Positions 1-10,099 of a stretch of DNA of 41,920 nucleotides are shown one piece after another. How positions within the stretch are numbered: the stretch's first letter is position 1; each line of letters opens with the position of its first letter. The position numbers and the translations under genes were made by a program. This DNA is from Lachnospiraceae bacterium (GTDB taxonomy: Bacteria > Bacillota > Clostridia > Lachnospirales > Lachnospiraceae), in assembly GCA_024691015.1 (NCBI GenBank), contig JAILOD010000269.1, positions 1-41,920 of the forward strand. The letters run 5' to 3'. Below the pieces are notes generated by a model. It did not search any database, was not told the origin of the DNA, and saw nothing but the letters and a program-made list of their open reading frames with translations.

Positions 1-2010
1 AAAGAAGTGCAGGCTACTGATGCACGAGGTATGAAAAGATATCTCGCAAGCGGGGCCATAAAGGGTATAGGAGAAGCACTTGCGGAAAGAATAGTAAAGC
101 GATTTGGAAGCGATACATTCAGGATAATGGAAGAAGAGCCGGAAAGACTTGCCGAGATCAAGGGTATAAGTGAAATGAAGGCCCGTATGATGGGATCGAT
201 ATTCGAAGAAAAATCCCATACCCGTTCGGCTATGATGTTTATGGCTGATCACGGAATTTCGACAAACCTGTCCTTAAAGCTCTATGAAAAATATCATGAT
301 GAAATATACAGTATCATAGAACACGACCCGTACAGGCTTACCGAGGAGATGTCCGGGGTTGGCTTTAAGACGGCTGACGATATCGCTATAAAAGCCGGAA
401 TAGAAAGAGATTCCGGGAGCAGGATAAGGGCCGGAATAGTATATGTGCTGTCGGAGAGCAGAATGGAGGGGCATGACTGCCTTCCCGAGGAAATGCTCAA
501 AGAAAGGGCAGCCGGTATTCTCGGAGTTGAAAAGGACCGTGTTAAATCCGAACTGGCCGGTATTCTTGCATCGAACAGGGTGATCAGAAAAGATAACGGA
601 GAAGGGCCTGTTATATATCAGGCGGATATTTATTATAAGGAAGAGGATGCCGCATATAAGCTCTATGAGATAGACAGAGCGTTAAAGGAAGAATATGCGG
701 ATAAAGAGGGAATAATCAGACAACTTGAGGAACTCTCCGATATAGAACTGGATGAAAAACAGAGAGATGCAGCTGTTGCAGCTGTTACAAACGGAGTAGT
801 TATCATAAACGGAGGACCGGGTACCGGAAAAACCACGCTGATAAATGTGCTCCTGAAATATTTTTCATCCGGGGGAATGCATGTAATGCTGGGTGCGCCT
901 ACCGGAAGAGCCGCAAAGCGGCTTAGTGAAGCTACCGGAAATGAGGCCATGACCATTCACAGATTGCTGGAGGTCAGCGGCGGCGGAGAAGAAGGCTTTG
1001 CCCAGTTCGGGAGAGATGAGGATAACCCTCTGGAGACGGATGTAATAGTTATAGATGAAATGTCGATGGTGGATATATATCTGTTTGATGCACTTCTGTC
1101 AGCGATAGCGCCCGGGTGCAGGCTTATAATGGTAGGCGATGACCACCAGCTTCCTTCGGTCGGACCGGGGGCTGTTTTAACGGATCTTATCAAATGCGGC
1201 ATGATCAAGGTTGTAACACTTGATTATGTTTTCAGACAGGGAAGAGAAAGCGACATCATTCTTAATGCCCACGCCATGCTGAACGGAAAAGAGCTGAAGC
1301 TGGACAATTCTAAAAGTGATGATTTCTATTTTTTAGAACGGGATAATGAAGAGGCAATAATAAGAGGGATAAATTATCTGGTAAAAGAAAAGCTTTCAAA
1401 ACATTTTAAATGTGATCCGTATGAAATACAGGTAATGGCGCCGATGAAAAAAGGCTTACTCGGAGTCATAAATCTTAATCAGAGACTGAAGGAAGAGATG
1501 AATCCCCCGTCTCCCGAAAAGAAGGAAATTGTTTTCGGGAGCAGCTCCTTTAGGGTCGGAGATAAGGTAATGCAGACAAAGAACAATTATGAGATCACCT
1601 GGGAACAAAAGAATGTGGCAGGCTTTTTAAGCGAAACGGGAAAAGGGGTATTCAACGGAGACATAGGTGTGATTACCGATATATTTGATGCCGGGTATGT
1701 AGAGGTCAGATTTGATGACGGAAGAGAGGTTTTGTATTCAAGGGAAAATCTGGATGAACTGGAGCTTTCGTTTGCCATCACCATTCATAAGTCTCAGGGA
1801 AGCGAATATCCGGCGGTTGTGATCCCTGTTTTGAACGGACCGGCAGTGCTTATGACAAGAAATATTCTCTATACTGCGGTAACACGGGCGAAAAGATGTG
1901 TGATGCTGATAGGCTCAAAAAAAGTAATACAGCAAATGGTAAACAATAACAGAGAGGTGTTGAGATATACCGGACTTGACAGGAGGCTGATTGAACTTTA
2001 TAAGGATTGA
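1..2010 (+). CDS. recD2: RecD2-type ATP-dependent DNA helicase (5'-truncated by the window edge)
   Basis: Walker A GGPGTGKTT, VIDEMSMVD (Walker B), C-terminal UvrD-like AITIHKSQGSEYPAVVIP and LYTAVTRAK motifs, N-terminal HhH-like repeats. Reading frame is open to base 1 and the usual N-terminal domain is missing. Confidence 0.93.
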   Translation, partial: KEVQATDARGMKRYLASGAIKGIGEALAERIVKRFGSDTFRIMEEEPERLAEIKGISEMKARMMGSIFEEKSHTRSAMMFMADHGISTNLSLKLYEKYHDEIYSIIEHDPYRLTEEMSGVGFKTADDIAIKAGIERDSGSRIRAGIVYVLSESRMEGHDCLPEEMLKERAAGILGVEKDRVKSELAGILASNRVIRKDNGEGPVIYQADIYYKEEDAAYKLYEIDRALKEEYADKEGIIRQLEELSDIELDEKQRDAAVAAVTNGVVIINGGPGTGKTTLINVLLKYFSSGGMHVMLGAPTGRAAKRLSEATGNEAMTIHRLLEVSGGGEEGFAQFGRDEDNPLETDVIVIDEMSMVDIYLFDALLSAIAPGCRLIMVGDDHQLPSVGPGAVLTDLIKCGMIKVVTLDYVFRQGRESDIILNAHAMLNGKELKLDNSKSDDFYFLERDNEEAIIRGINYLVKEKLSKHFKCDPYEIQVMAPMKKGLLGVINLNQRLKEEMNPPSPEKKEIVFGSSSFRVGDKVMQTKNNYEITWEQKNVAGFLSETGKGVFNGDIGVITDIFDAGYVEVRFDDGREVLYSRENLDELELSFAITIHKSQGSEYPAVVIPVLNGPAVLMTRNILYTAVTRAKRCVMLIGSKKVIQQMVNNNREVLRYTGLDRRLIELYKD

Positions 2011-2746
2011 AAATAAAAATATACAGCATAAAAATCCGATACTTCAGCTTGTAACGGACGCGCTTTTTCCGCGCAGATGCCCGGTATGTGACAGACCGGT
2101 AAATTTCGGTTCGATGCCGGTTCATGCTGAATGCCTGACGGAATTCAGAAGGGTGGGTTCTAAAAGATGCATGAAATGCGGAACGCCCCTTTTGAAGGAG
2201 GAAGATGAGTACTGTAACAACTGCGGTAAATTTGAGAGAAATTTTGAAAGATGTTTTTCGGCATTTATCTATGACAGTACCATGCAGAAGACAATATTTA
2301 AGTATAAGTACGGGGGACGGAGGGAATATGCACAGTATCTCGGATATGCGTTATACAGGGAAACATTTCGTGATCTGGAAAAAATCCGGCCTGACTGTCT
2401 GATCCCCGTGCCGCTTCACCGGGATAAACTCAAAAAAAGAGGGTTTAATCAGGCGGAGCTTCTTGCAAAACGGGTAGGAGAGCTTGCAAATATAAGGGTA
2501 AGAACGGACCTGGTGGAAAGGATCAGGTACACCACGCCGCAAAAGGAACTGGGACTTTACGAAAGACGAAAAAACCTCAAAAGGGCTTTTAAAATTAAGA
2601 AAAATGATGTAAACTATAATTCAATCGTCATTGTAGATGATATATATACTACAGGCAGTACGATTGATGAAATTTCGGCGGCTTTTAAACAGTGCGGTAA
2701 TACGAGAGTATACGGCTTGACATTGGCTACGGGCGCGCCGAGATAA
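1991..2746 (+). CDS. comFC: ComF family protein / phosphoribosyltransferase-like (ComFC)
   Basis: N-terminal CxxC zinc-finger pairs (CPVCDRP, CMKCGTP, CNNCGK), PVPLHRDKLKKRGFNQAELLAK, PRPP motif VIVDDIYTTGSTIDE. TTG start preceded by AGGAGG at 1981-1986, overlapping the recD2 end. Confidence 0.93.
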   Translation: MNFIRIENKNIQHKNPILQLVTDALFPRRCPVCDRPVNFGSMPVHAECLTEFRRVGSKRCMKCGTPLLKEEDEYCNNCGKFERNFERCFSAFIYDSTMQKTIFKYKYGGRREYAQYLGYALYRETFRDLEKIRPDCLIPVPLHRDKLKKRGFNQAELLAKRVGELANIRVRTDLVERIRYTTPQKELGLYERRKNLKRAFKIKKNDVNYNSIVIVDDIYTTGSTIDEISAAFKQCGNTRVYGLTLATGAPR

Positions 2747-2767
2747 AAAAGGATTGGAGAATAAGGT

Positions 2768-3172
2768 ATGGATGTAAGAAATTGTAGAAAATGCGGAAAA
2801 TTATTCAACTATATAGCAGGTCCCGGGATCTGCCCTCAGTGTATGGAAAAGTCTGAGGAAGAGTTTCAGAAGGTAAAGGAATATCTTCGCAATAATCCTT
2901 CTGCTACGGTTGCTACAACCGCAGAAGCCTGCGAAGTTGAGATCGGACAGATCCGTCAGTGGCTCAGGGAAGAAAGGCTTACATTCTCCTCTGCAGAGGG
3001 TTCTGACCTTACCTGTGAGAAGTGCGGAAAGCCCATCATATCCGGAAGGTTCTGTGAAGCCTGCAAGAATGATATGGCTCACGGGCTCAATGCCGCAATT
3101 GCAAAGCCCATTGCTCCTCCGCCGGAACCCAAAAAGCCTACAAGCGGCGGTTCAAAGATGCGTTTCCTTTGA
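2768..3172 (+). CDS. YvyF-like flagellar operon protein (TIGR03826-like)
   Basis: NCRKCGKLFNY...CPQC zinc knuckle, VKEYLRNNPSATV..., second CxxC pair; located directly after comFC as in other Firmicutes. Confidence 0.75.
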   Translation: MDVRNCRKCGKLFNYIAGPGICPQCMEKSEEEFQKVKEYLRNNPSATVATTAEACEVEIGQIRQWLREERLTFSSAEGSDLTCEKCGKPIISGRFCEACKNDMAHGLNAAIAKPIAPPPEPKKPTSGGSKMRFL

Positions 3173-3184
3173 TCGGAGGCAGTT

Positions 3185-3577
3185 TTGCTTGACGAACAAA
3201 GAATTAAGCTGATGACCAGAATGGCTTCGTACGAGGATACCGAAGGCAAAAAGATGATACCCATAACCCGCTATTTCCGCAGCGATTATATAGGTTTCAA
3301 CATTGCCAAAAGCCTGGTTGGCGTTACCATAGCTTTTATAGTTATAGTCGGTGTCTTTGTTTTCTGTAACATAGAGACATTCATGGCACAATTCTATAAA
3401 ATGGACATAATGGAGCTTGCTCGCAAGCTCCTTTCTGCCTATGTGGTAGTTTTAATAATATATGCCCTGGTTTCTTTTTTGCTGTATACATACCGTTATA
3501 ACAAAGCAAAAAAGAGTGTCAGGATTTATCAGTCTGCATTGAGAAAGCTATTGTCGATGTATGATGAAAAATTATAA
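3185..3577 (+). CDS. Uncharacterised membrane protein (two predicted TM segments)
   Basis: TTG start with GGAGG at 3175-3179; two long hydrophobic segments (VGVTIAFIVIVGVFVFC, LLSAYVVVLIIYALVSFLLY); short gaps to neighbours suggest co-transcription. Confidence 0.7.
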   Translation: MLDEQRIKLMTRMASYEDTEGKKMIPITRYFRSDYIGFNIAKSLVGVTIAFIVIVGVFVFCNIETFMAQFYKMDIMELARKLLSAYVVVLIIYALVSFLLYTYRYNKAKKSVRIYQSALRKLLSMYDEKL

Positions 3578-3588
3578 AGGATGTACCG

Positions 3589-4557
3589 ATGACTAATCTG
3601 CTTCTTGTGCGAGACGCCCTGAAGAATGTATACGGGAAATACGAAATGTTCATCACACCCGTATTAAAGTTTATTCTGGCGTTAATTACATACCTGTTGA
3701 TAAATAAACATCTGGGCTATATGGATACTTTGGATAATCCCGTTATTCCGGTGATGGCAGCTATAATCAATTCTTTTCTGCCGGTAAATACCATTGTTTT
3801 ATTTTCATTTTTAATGATCTGTCTTCATGTTTACAGGCTTTCGCTTATAGCTGCAGCTGCCACTCTTGTTATAATGGCGGTTTTATTTCTGGTCTTTTTA
3901 CGGTTTTCACCGGACAGTGCACTTGCTGCGGTTCTGACACCGCTGGCGTTTCTGTTTAATGTGCCTTTTGCGGTTCCCATCTGCGCAGGGCTTGTAAGCT
4001 CTCCTTTGTCGGCAGTATCCGTGGCTTGCGGAATAATTGTTTATTATTTTCTTCAATACATTACTTCCAACAGTACATCCATACAGAATCCCGGAGATAC
4101 TCAGCCGGCAGACCAGCTAAAAGGGATACTGAATGCGGTCGTCAATAACAAAACCATGGTGCTTTATGTTATTGTTTTTGCCATAACCATTCTGGTTGTG
4201 TATATAATCCGCAGATTATCGATAAATTATTCCTGGATGATCGCCATTGTTGCAGGTTCTCTTGTGGAAATAATAGCGATCATTGTAGGGGACGGTACTC
4301 TCGGAGCGAATGTTTCCTTTGCTTCGGTTTTACTGGGTATCATTATAGGTGCCGTAGTCGGGCTGATATTGCATTTCTTTGTATTTTCGGTCGATTATTC
4401 ACGGACTGAATATGTACAGTTTGAAGATGAGGAATACTATTATTACGTAAAGGCTGTACCGAAGCTTACGGTATCGGCTACAGACCTTCAGGTAAAAAAG
4501 ATAAATCGGGTAAACAGACCAAACAGGAGCAGGGACAGGTTGGATGCAAGGGATTAG
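3589..4557 (+). CDS. Uncharacterised polytopic membrane protein immediately upstream of cdaA
   Basis: Multiple hydrophobic helices; charged C-terminal tail (YVQFEDEEYYYYVKAVPKLTV); 14-nt overlap with cdaA. Confidence 0.75.
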   Translation: MTNLLLVRDALKNVYGKYEMFITPVLKFILALITYLLINKHLGYMDTLDNPVIPVMAAIINSFLPVNTIVLFSFLMICLHVYRLSLIAAAATLVIMAVLFLVFLRFSPDSALAAVLTPLAFLFNVPFAVPICAGLVSSPLSAVSVACGIIVYYFLQYITSNSTSIQNPGDTQPADQLKGILNAVVNNKTMVLYVIVFAITILVVYIIRRLSINYSWMIAIVAGSLVEIIAIIVGDGTLGANVSFASVLLGIIIGAVVGLILHFFVFSVDYSRTEYVQFEDEEYYYYVKAVPKLTVSATDLQVKKINRVNRPNRSRDRLDARD

Positions 4558-5425
4558 TACATTTGTCAGTTTCATACAAAAATATATATCCTTTGACTCC
4601 ATTCCCAGAATGGTCGCAACCGACTATGTTGAAATTCTCATCATAGCTATTCTTGTCTATGAGGTCATGGTGTGGATAAAAAACACCAAGGCCTGGTCAT
4701 TGCTGAGAGGAATGATAGTCATCGTACTGTTTATTCTCATAGCATATATCTTCCAGATGAATACAATTATCTGGATCGTCAGAAACGGCTTAAATGTAGC
4801 CCTTATTACTCTCATCGTTATTTTCCAGCCCGAGCTGAGAAGAGCATTGGATGTTCTTGGTCGAAAGAATTTTGTTTCGATGTTTCTGAACATGAATCTT
4901 AATTCTTCCGCAGAAGAACGATTTTCGGATAAAACGATAAACGAGATAATAAAGGCCTGTGTAGAAATGGGGAAGGTAAGGACCGGTGCTCTTATTGTTA
5001 TCGAGCAGCAGGACAGTCTTAATGAATATATCCGCACAGGTATCGAGCTGGATTCCATTGTTTCAAATCAGCTGCTGATAAATATTTTTGAGCATAATAC
5101 ACCGTTACATGACGGTGCGGTGATCGTGCGCGGTAACAGAGTGGTATCGGCTACCTGTTATCTGCCTCTGTCGGATAATATGGCTCTTTCCAAAGAGCTT
5201 GGGACCAGACACAGAGCCGGTGTAGGCATTTCTGAGGCCACCGATTCACTGACGATCATAGTCAGTGAAGAAACGGGAAGGATATCGGTGGCTTACGAAG
5301 GGAAGCTTACACGTAATGTCGATTCCGATCTTCTGCGTAATCGCCTTATGCTACTTCAGAATAAGGTTAAGTCCGATCCGGACCGCAAATTAAAATTGTG
5401 GAAGGGGAGGACAAAAAGCAAATGA
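4544..5425 (+). CDS. cdaA: Diadenylate cyclase CdaA (c-di-AMP synthase)
   Basis: N-terminal TM helices, FQPELRRALDVLGR, catalytic HDGAVIV (DGA) and GTRHRAGVGISE (RHR) motifs of the DAC domain; followed by cdaR and glmM. Confidence 0.97.
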   Translation: MQGISTFVSFIQKYISFDSIPRMVATDYVEILIIAILVYEVMVWIKNTKAWSLLRGMIVIVLFILIAYIFQMNTIIWIVRNGLNVALITLIVIFQPELRRALDVLGRKNFVSMFLNMNLNSSAEERFSDKTINEIIKACVEMGKVRTGALIVIEQQDSLNEYIRTGIELDSIVSNQLLINIFEHNTPLHDGAVIVRGNRVVSATCYLPLSDNMALSKELGTRHRAGVGISEATDSLTIIVSEETGRISVAYEGKLTRNVDSDLLRNRLMLLQNKVKSDPDRKLKLWKGRTKSK

Positions 5426-6810
5426 AGACATTAAAGATCTTATGGAAAAAGATATCCGAAAACTTTGTTTTAAAGCTGGCTTCTCTTCTTGTGGCAATGA
5501 TACTCTGGCTTGTGGTGGTAAGCATAGACAATCCCGTAATGGTTATGCCGTTTACTTCAATACCGATCCATGTCGAAAACGGGGATATAATGGAGAGCCA
5601 GGGAAAATCATTTGAGATCCCGGAGAACAATCAAACCATATCGATAAGCGTTAAGGCTGAAAGGTCTGTTTTGAATCAGTTGTCAAAAGACAATTTTTAC
5701 GCTTTTGTCAATATGAACAATCTGGATGGCAATGTGGTACCGGTAGAGGTTAAAGCGACAAAATATTCGGACAGGATCAGTTCGATCACCTCGAGAACAA
5801 AAAATATACATGTTATTATCGAAAACCTTGTAAAAAAACAGTTCACCATAAAGCCTGTCACATCTGGTGAGCCGGCTGAAGGCTATACTGTGGGCAATGT
5901 TAAGGCTGCAAGTAATGTGGTGAGAGTATCGGGACCCGAATCGGTCATCAATACGATAGATCACGCGGAAGTGGTTGTGGATGTCGAGGATATGCAGAGC
6001 GATATCAGAGCCAATGAGCTTATCAGTCTGGTTGATAAGAACGGAGAGAAGGTTTCTACATCAAACCTTGAGCTTTCGATCGACAGAACCAGCGTTACGG
6101 TGGATATATACGAAACAAAGGAAATTCCGGTTACTTACGGTTACATCGGCACTCCTGCAGACGGATATGCCGTAACCGGCACTCCTACAAGCTCAATCGA
6201 AACGATTATTGTAACAGGTGATGATGCAAGTCTGGATAAGATAAATGAGCTTACCGTTCCGGACTCCGCAATAGACGTTACGGGAGCAACCGACAGTATA
6301 ACAGTGGGCATCGATCTTAAGAAATATCTGCCAAGCGGCATATCGATAGTCGGAGAAGAAACGGAAGCAGTAGTGGTGGTACCGATCACCTCGCTCATAA
6401 ATACCGTGGTAAGTGTACCCGTAACAAACGTGACCATAGAAAATGTTCCCGAAGGAATGAGGGCGGTTATCACGCAGCCGGCAGTTGAAATACCCGTACC
6501 CATAAGAGGACTGGCCGAAAACCTTGCAACCGTGGGTGCAGCATCAATAACCGGTAAGGTTGATATGAGCAGTGTTCTGCCTCAGGATGAGGATACACCT
6601 CCCACACCGAATGTATATGAGGTTCCGGTTACCTTTACATATCCGAAGGGTATTTATGCGGGGCCGACACAGGTTAAGGTTTCGGTGCTTCTTCAGATGA
6701 ATGATATAGGCGGAGCTGACGTGCCTGAAGGACAGATCGGTGATACTCAGGGAATACACGGAGAGACTGCAGAAGCAGTGGCTGAACAACAGTCTGAAAA
6801 TGAAGAGTGA
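5422..6810 (+). CDS. cdaR: YbbR-domain protein CdaR (CdaA regulator)
   Basis: One N-terminal TM, repeated YbbR-like beta domains ([57 protein letters not shown]), cdaA-cdaR-glmM synteny. ATG at 5422 overlaps the cdaA TGA by 4 nt, so the listed ORF start at 5398 is probably too early. Confidence 0.93.
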   Translation: MKTLKILWKKISENFVLKLASLLVAMILWLVVVSIDNPVMVMPFTSIPIHVENGDIMESQGKSFEIPENNQTISISVKAERSVLNQLSKDNFYAFVNMNNLDGNVVPVEVKATKYSDRISSITSRTKNIHVIIENLVKKQFTIKPVTSGEPAEGYTVGNVKAASNVVRVSGPESVINTIDHAEVVVDVEDMQSDIRANELISLVDKNGEKVSTSNLELSIDRTSVTVDIYETKEIPVTYGYIGTPADGYAVTGTPTSSIETIIVTGDDASLDKINELTVPDSAIDVTGATDSITVGIDLKKYLPSGISIVGEETEAVVVVPITSLINTVVSVPVTNVTIENVPEGMRAVITQPAVEIPVPIRGLAENLATVGAASITGKVDMSSVLPQDEDTPPTPNVYEVPVTFTYPKGIYAGPTQVKVSVLLQMNDIGGADVPEGQIGDTQGIHGETAEAVAEQQSENEE

Positions 6811-6826
6811 TGAGGAGTTTATAAAG

Positions 6827-8176
6827 ATGGCAAGATTATTTGGAACAGACGGTGTAAGAGGAATAGCAAACAGTGAACTTACCTGTGAGCTTGCAATGCA
6901 GCTTGGCGCAGCCGGTGCACATGTTCTTACGGAAGAAAAATCATACAGACCTACGATAATGGTTGGATGTGATACAAGAGTATCGGGCGGTATGCTTGCA
7001 AATGCGCTGATGTCCGGTATCTGTTCGGTCGGAGCAAATGCGGTATATGTCGGAGTTCTTCCCACTCCCGCAATAGCCTATCTTACAAGAAAATACAAGG
7101 TGGACGCAGGCGTGGTTATTTCCGCCTCCCATAATCCGGTCGAATTTAACGGTATTAAATTTTTTGACGGAAATGGCTACAAGCTTTCGGATGAACTTGA
7201 GGATGAGATAGAAAAGCATATCAGGAATAATAACAAAGATATCCCCAGGCCTACCGGTTCCAGGATAGGAAAGCTCAAGTTCAGGCAGGACGCGAGAGAG
7301 GAATATATAAATCATTCCATGAAGCAGATAAAGACCGACCTTGAGGGGTTAAAGATCGTCATCGACTGTGCGGAAGGGGCTGCATATTATACCTCTACCG
7401 AAACCCTGAAGGAGCTGGGAGCAAATGTTATCGCCATTCATAATAATCCGGACGGTACAAACATCAATTCCAACTGCGGTTCAACACATATGGAAGAGCT
7501 GTGTGCACGTGTTGTTATGGAAAAGGCGGATCTTGGTCTGGCCTTTGACGGTGATGCGGACAGGCTGCTGGCCTGCGATGAAAACGGCAAGATAGTTAAC
7601 GGCGATGAGATCATGGCAATAGTCGGAAATGACATGATGGAAAAGGGAGAGCTGGCTCTTAATACCATAGTGGTTACGGTAATGACAAACTTAGGCTTCC
7701 TTCTTATGGCTAAGGATAAGGGAATAAAGGTTGATCAGACAAAGGTCGGAGACCGTTATGTTCTGGAACATATGAAGGAAATAGGAGCTGTATTGGGCGG
7801 CGAGCAATCCGGACACATAATCTTTTTAAACGAAAATACAACCGGGGACGGGCTTTTAAGCGCACTTCATCTGCTTGAGGTTGTAAAGCTTTCGGGTAAA
7901 AAACTGTCCGAGCTTGCACGTGTTATGGAAGTACTTCCGCAGGCTCTTATCAATGCACCTGTTCCCAATCATCTTAAGGACAGATATACGGAATATCCTG
8001 AAGTTGTAAGTGCTATAGAGGAGCTTGAAAAGAAATATGCGGGTGAAGGAAGAGTGCTTATCAGGCCTTCGGGAACAGAACCTCTTGTGCGTGTAATGAT
8101 AGAAGGGAAGGACCAGAAAGTCATTGAGGAGGATGCAAAACGGCTTGCCGATCTCATTGAGAGGACATTGATTTAA
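6827..8176 (+). CDS. glmM: Phosphoglucosamine mutase GlmM
   Basis: [15 protein letters not shown] start, active-site [16 protein letters not shown], metal-binding [25 protein letters not shown]-track start at 6740 lies inside cdaR; ATG at 6827 (residue 30) matches the family start. Confidence 0.97.
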   Translation: MARLFGTDGVRGIANSELTCELAMQLGAAGAHVLTEEKSYRPTIMVGCDTRVSGGMLANALMSGICSVGANAVYVGVLPTPAIAYLTRKYKVDAGVVISASHNPVEFNGIKFFDGNGYKLSDELEDEIEKHIRNNNKDIPRPTGSRIGKLKFRQDAREEYINHSMKQIKTDLEGLKIVIDCAEGAAYYTSTETLKELGANVIAIHNNPDGTNINSNCGSTHMEELCARVVMEKADLGLAFDGDADRLLACDENGKIVNGDEIMAIVGNDMMEKGELALNTIVVTVMTNLGFLLMAKDKGIKVDQTKVGDRYVLEHMKEIGAVLGGEQSGHIIFLNENTTGDGLLSALHLLEVVKLSGKKLSELARVMEVLPQALINAPVPNHLKDRYTEYPEVVSAIEELEKKYAGEGRVLIRPSGTEPLVRVMIEGKDQKVIEEDAKRLADLIERTLI

Positions 8177-8196
8177 TCGCACATTTAAGGTATAAT
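8168..8196 (+). promoter_or_regulatory. Sigma-A-type promoter for HPr (TTGATT - 17 nt - TATAAT)
   Basis: -35 TTGATT at 8168-8173 overlapping the glmM 3' end, perfect -10 TATAAT at 8191-8196, 17-nt spacer, 41 nt upstream of the HPr ATG. Confidence 0.75.
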
Positions 8197-8237
8197 TAAG
8201 TGGGGATTATCCTTATAACGTGGAGGATGGTATTTAG

Positions 8238-8501
8238 ATGGTTAGTCAGAAAGTGGTTATAAAGAATCCTACGGGTTTGCACCTTCGCCCGGCAGGCATT
8301 TTATGCAAGGAAGCAATGCAATATAAATCGCTCATTACATTCAGATTTAACGAAAACACTGCAAATGCAAAAAGTGTACTCAGTGTATTAGGGGCTTGTG
8401 TTAAATGCGGAGACGAAATCGAATTCATCTGTGAAGGAGAAGACGAAGAAGTAGCATTAAACGCGCTTGTGTCTGCCGTTGAGAATGGCCTCGGAGAATA
8501 G
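8238..8501 (+). CDS. ptsH: HPr family phosphocarrier protein
   Basis: 87 aa; His15 in NPTGLHLRPAG and Ser46 in NAKSVLSVLG at the standard positions. Confidence 0.93.
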   Translation: MVSQKVVIKNPTGLHLRPAGILCKEAMQYKSLITFRFNENTANAKSVLSVLGACVKCGDEIEFICEGEDEEVALNALVSAVENGLGE

Positions 8502-8508
8502 GGATAAT
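8479..8508 (+). promoter_or_regulatory. Possible second promoter (TTGAGA - 18 nt - GATAAT) overlapping the HPr 3' end
   Basis: -35 TTGAGA 8479-8484 and -10 GATAAT 8503-8508, 18-nt spacer, each 5/6 to consensus; the only promoter-like match seen between HPr and the first glycan gene. Confidence 0.4.
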
Positions 8509-8530
8509 ATATTTATTTGGTTAATATTGG

Positions 8531-8558
8531 GCGGCAGGACGGAGGTTCTGCCGCTTTT
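8531..8558 (+). terminator. Intrinsic terminator after HPr (possible attenuator for the glycan operon)
   Basis: GCGGCAGGAC-GGAG-GTTCTGCCGC stem-loop (10 bp with one G-U) followed by TTTT. Confidence 0.75.
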
Positions 8559-8572
8559 ACGTGGATTAGCTG

Positions 8573-10099
8573 ATGGGAAAGCTTAAAGATAAACTGATCG
8601 ATAAATCGAATATGATCGCACTCTCTCTTGCTCTTGTGCACAGTATCATCACATCTCTGCTTTACGGTAAGGTGTTTACCGTGGAGCCTTTTTCACAACC
8701 CGTAAATTTCATAATATGCAGGATCGCGGCCTTTGTAATATTATTTCTGATATACAGGGCGCTTGTGATACACAACGAAAACACGGTGGGCATTCTTAAG
8801 TATGCCCTTATATATTTTATCCCCATAATAGCTGTTCTGATCTTTAAATTACCACAGGGGTTTTTGAGCAATGATGAAAGACTTATCTTTGAACAGGCGA
8901 CAGCGCTTGCGGATTATACCTGGTTCTATTATCTCACAACCTATTACTACATCATAACCATGATGATAATACCGGGTTGGCTCGGGCCTGTTCTTATGAA
9001 GGTCCTTTTGCAGGTGCTTTTTGCGGGATACACGGTTTTCAGGACAAGTAAGCTTTTCGGGAAAAAATACGGGGTATTCATGTATCTTGTATTTCTTCTG
9101 CCGCCGGTTCTTGCCTATACAACATCGGCGCACAGAATACCCGTGTATTTTCTTTTATACGCTTTTACAATGTTTTCCATGCTTATGGACAGGTTGCAGG
9201 AGGTAAAGTCCACCGGGATAAAGGTTGTCTGGCTTCTGTTTCTTGGAGCAATTCTTACCCAATGGAGGACTGAGGGAATATATCTTGCGGTAATCCTTCC
9301 CATTCTTATGTTTGTATGTTATCCGGATCTGAGGAATAAAAAGAGCATTATAAGAGTTGTTCTGATAAGCCTGCTTTTGCAGTATCTTGTACAGATTCCC
9401 CAGAACGGTGCCCTCCCTGTGAGGATGGGTGATAAGGCTGATAACAGGATGGGTCCTTTTTATGCATATACCATTACGAATATGTTCGGTAACGGTCTGG
9501 ATGAAGATAAAAACGCCGAAGCAATAGCAGAGGTGGACCGTTATCTGGATGTGTCCGAGATCAAGCGGATAAATGCGGAGCTGGGAGAGATCAATTACGA
9601 GGATGTGCTTATCCTTTACTACGAGGGCTTCAAGGGCAGACGGGAAAACGCCACGGATGAAGATTATAGAGCTTATCTTCACGGCTGTCAGACCATATTT
9701 AAAAACAATCCGGATGTGTTTATAAAAACAAGGATAGGGGCTTTCCATTATGCGGCCACACCGTATAATATTGAGTGGAAAGAGGGCGGTATTACCGGCT
9801 TTGCTAAATTTGTTATCAGCATCATAAAGACAATAGCGTATAATCTGTATGTTCCGCACCTCATACTGTTCTGTATGTTTATATATTCTCTGATAAAACG
9901 CAGGGCCTGGGGATTTTTCTTTACAGGCGGGCTCATTTGTCATTTTTTGATCGTATTCATACTTGCGCCCGCATCATATTTTAAGTATTATTTTCCGGTA
10001 TATTTTATGATGTATTTTATGTTGGATCTTATAATAATAAAAACGGTTTACGCACGGAACAATAAAGATTCGTCTAAACCGGTAACGGAGGTTTTGTAA
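8573..10099 (+). CDS. Polytopic membrane protein of ~508 aa, possible glycan-locus membrane glycosyltransferase
   Basis: Many hydrophobic segments with an extended soluble loop; first gene of the glycan region. No certain family motif recognised. Confidence 0.6.
   Translation: MGKLKDKLIDKSNMIALSLALVHSIITSLLYGKVFTVEPFSQPVNFIICRIAAFVILFLIYRALVIHNENTVGILKYALIYFIPIIAVLIFKLPQGFLSNDERLIFEQATALADYTWFYYLTTYYYIITMMIIPGWLGPVLMKVLLQVLFAGYTVFRTSKLFGKKYGVFMYLVFLLPPVLAYTTSAHRIPVYFLLYAFTMFSMLMDRLQEVKSTGIKVVWLLFLGAILTQWRTEGIYLAVILPILMFVCYPDLRNKKSIIRVVLISLLLQYLVQIPQNGALPVRMGDKADNRMGPFYAYTITNMFGNGLDEDKNAEAIAEVDRYLDVSEIKRINAELGEINYEDVLILYYEGFKGRRENATDEDYRAYLHGCQTIFKNNPDVFIKTRIGAFHYAATPYNIEWKEGGITGFAKFVISIIKTIAYNLYVPHLILFCMFIYSLIKRRAWGFFFTGGLICHFLIVFILAPASYFKYYFPVYFMMYFMLDLIIIKTVYARNNKDSSKPVTEVL

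Noticed and set aside
6740-6826. Upstream N-terminal extension of GlmM in the ORF track
   Set aside because: Overlaps cdaR and adds residues before the conserved [12 protein letters not shown] start; ATG at 6827 is the credible start.
8238-8501. HPr as an atypical Crh-like regulator
   Set aside because: Both His15 and Ser46 are at canonical positions, so ordinary HPr is the simpler call.
9155-9943. Long minus-strand ORF (262 aa) antisense to the membrane protein at 8573
   Set aside because: Shadow ORF: opposite strand carries a coherent multi-TM protein with correct operon spacing; the antisense translation shows no recognisable domain.
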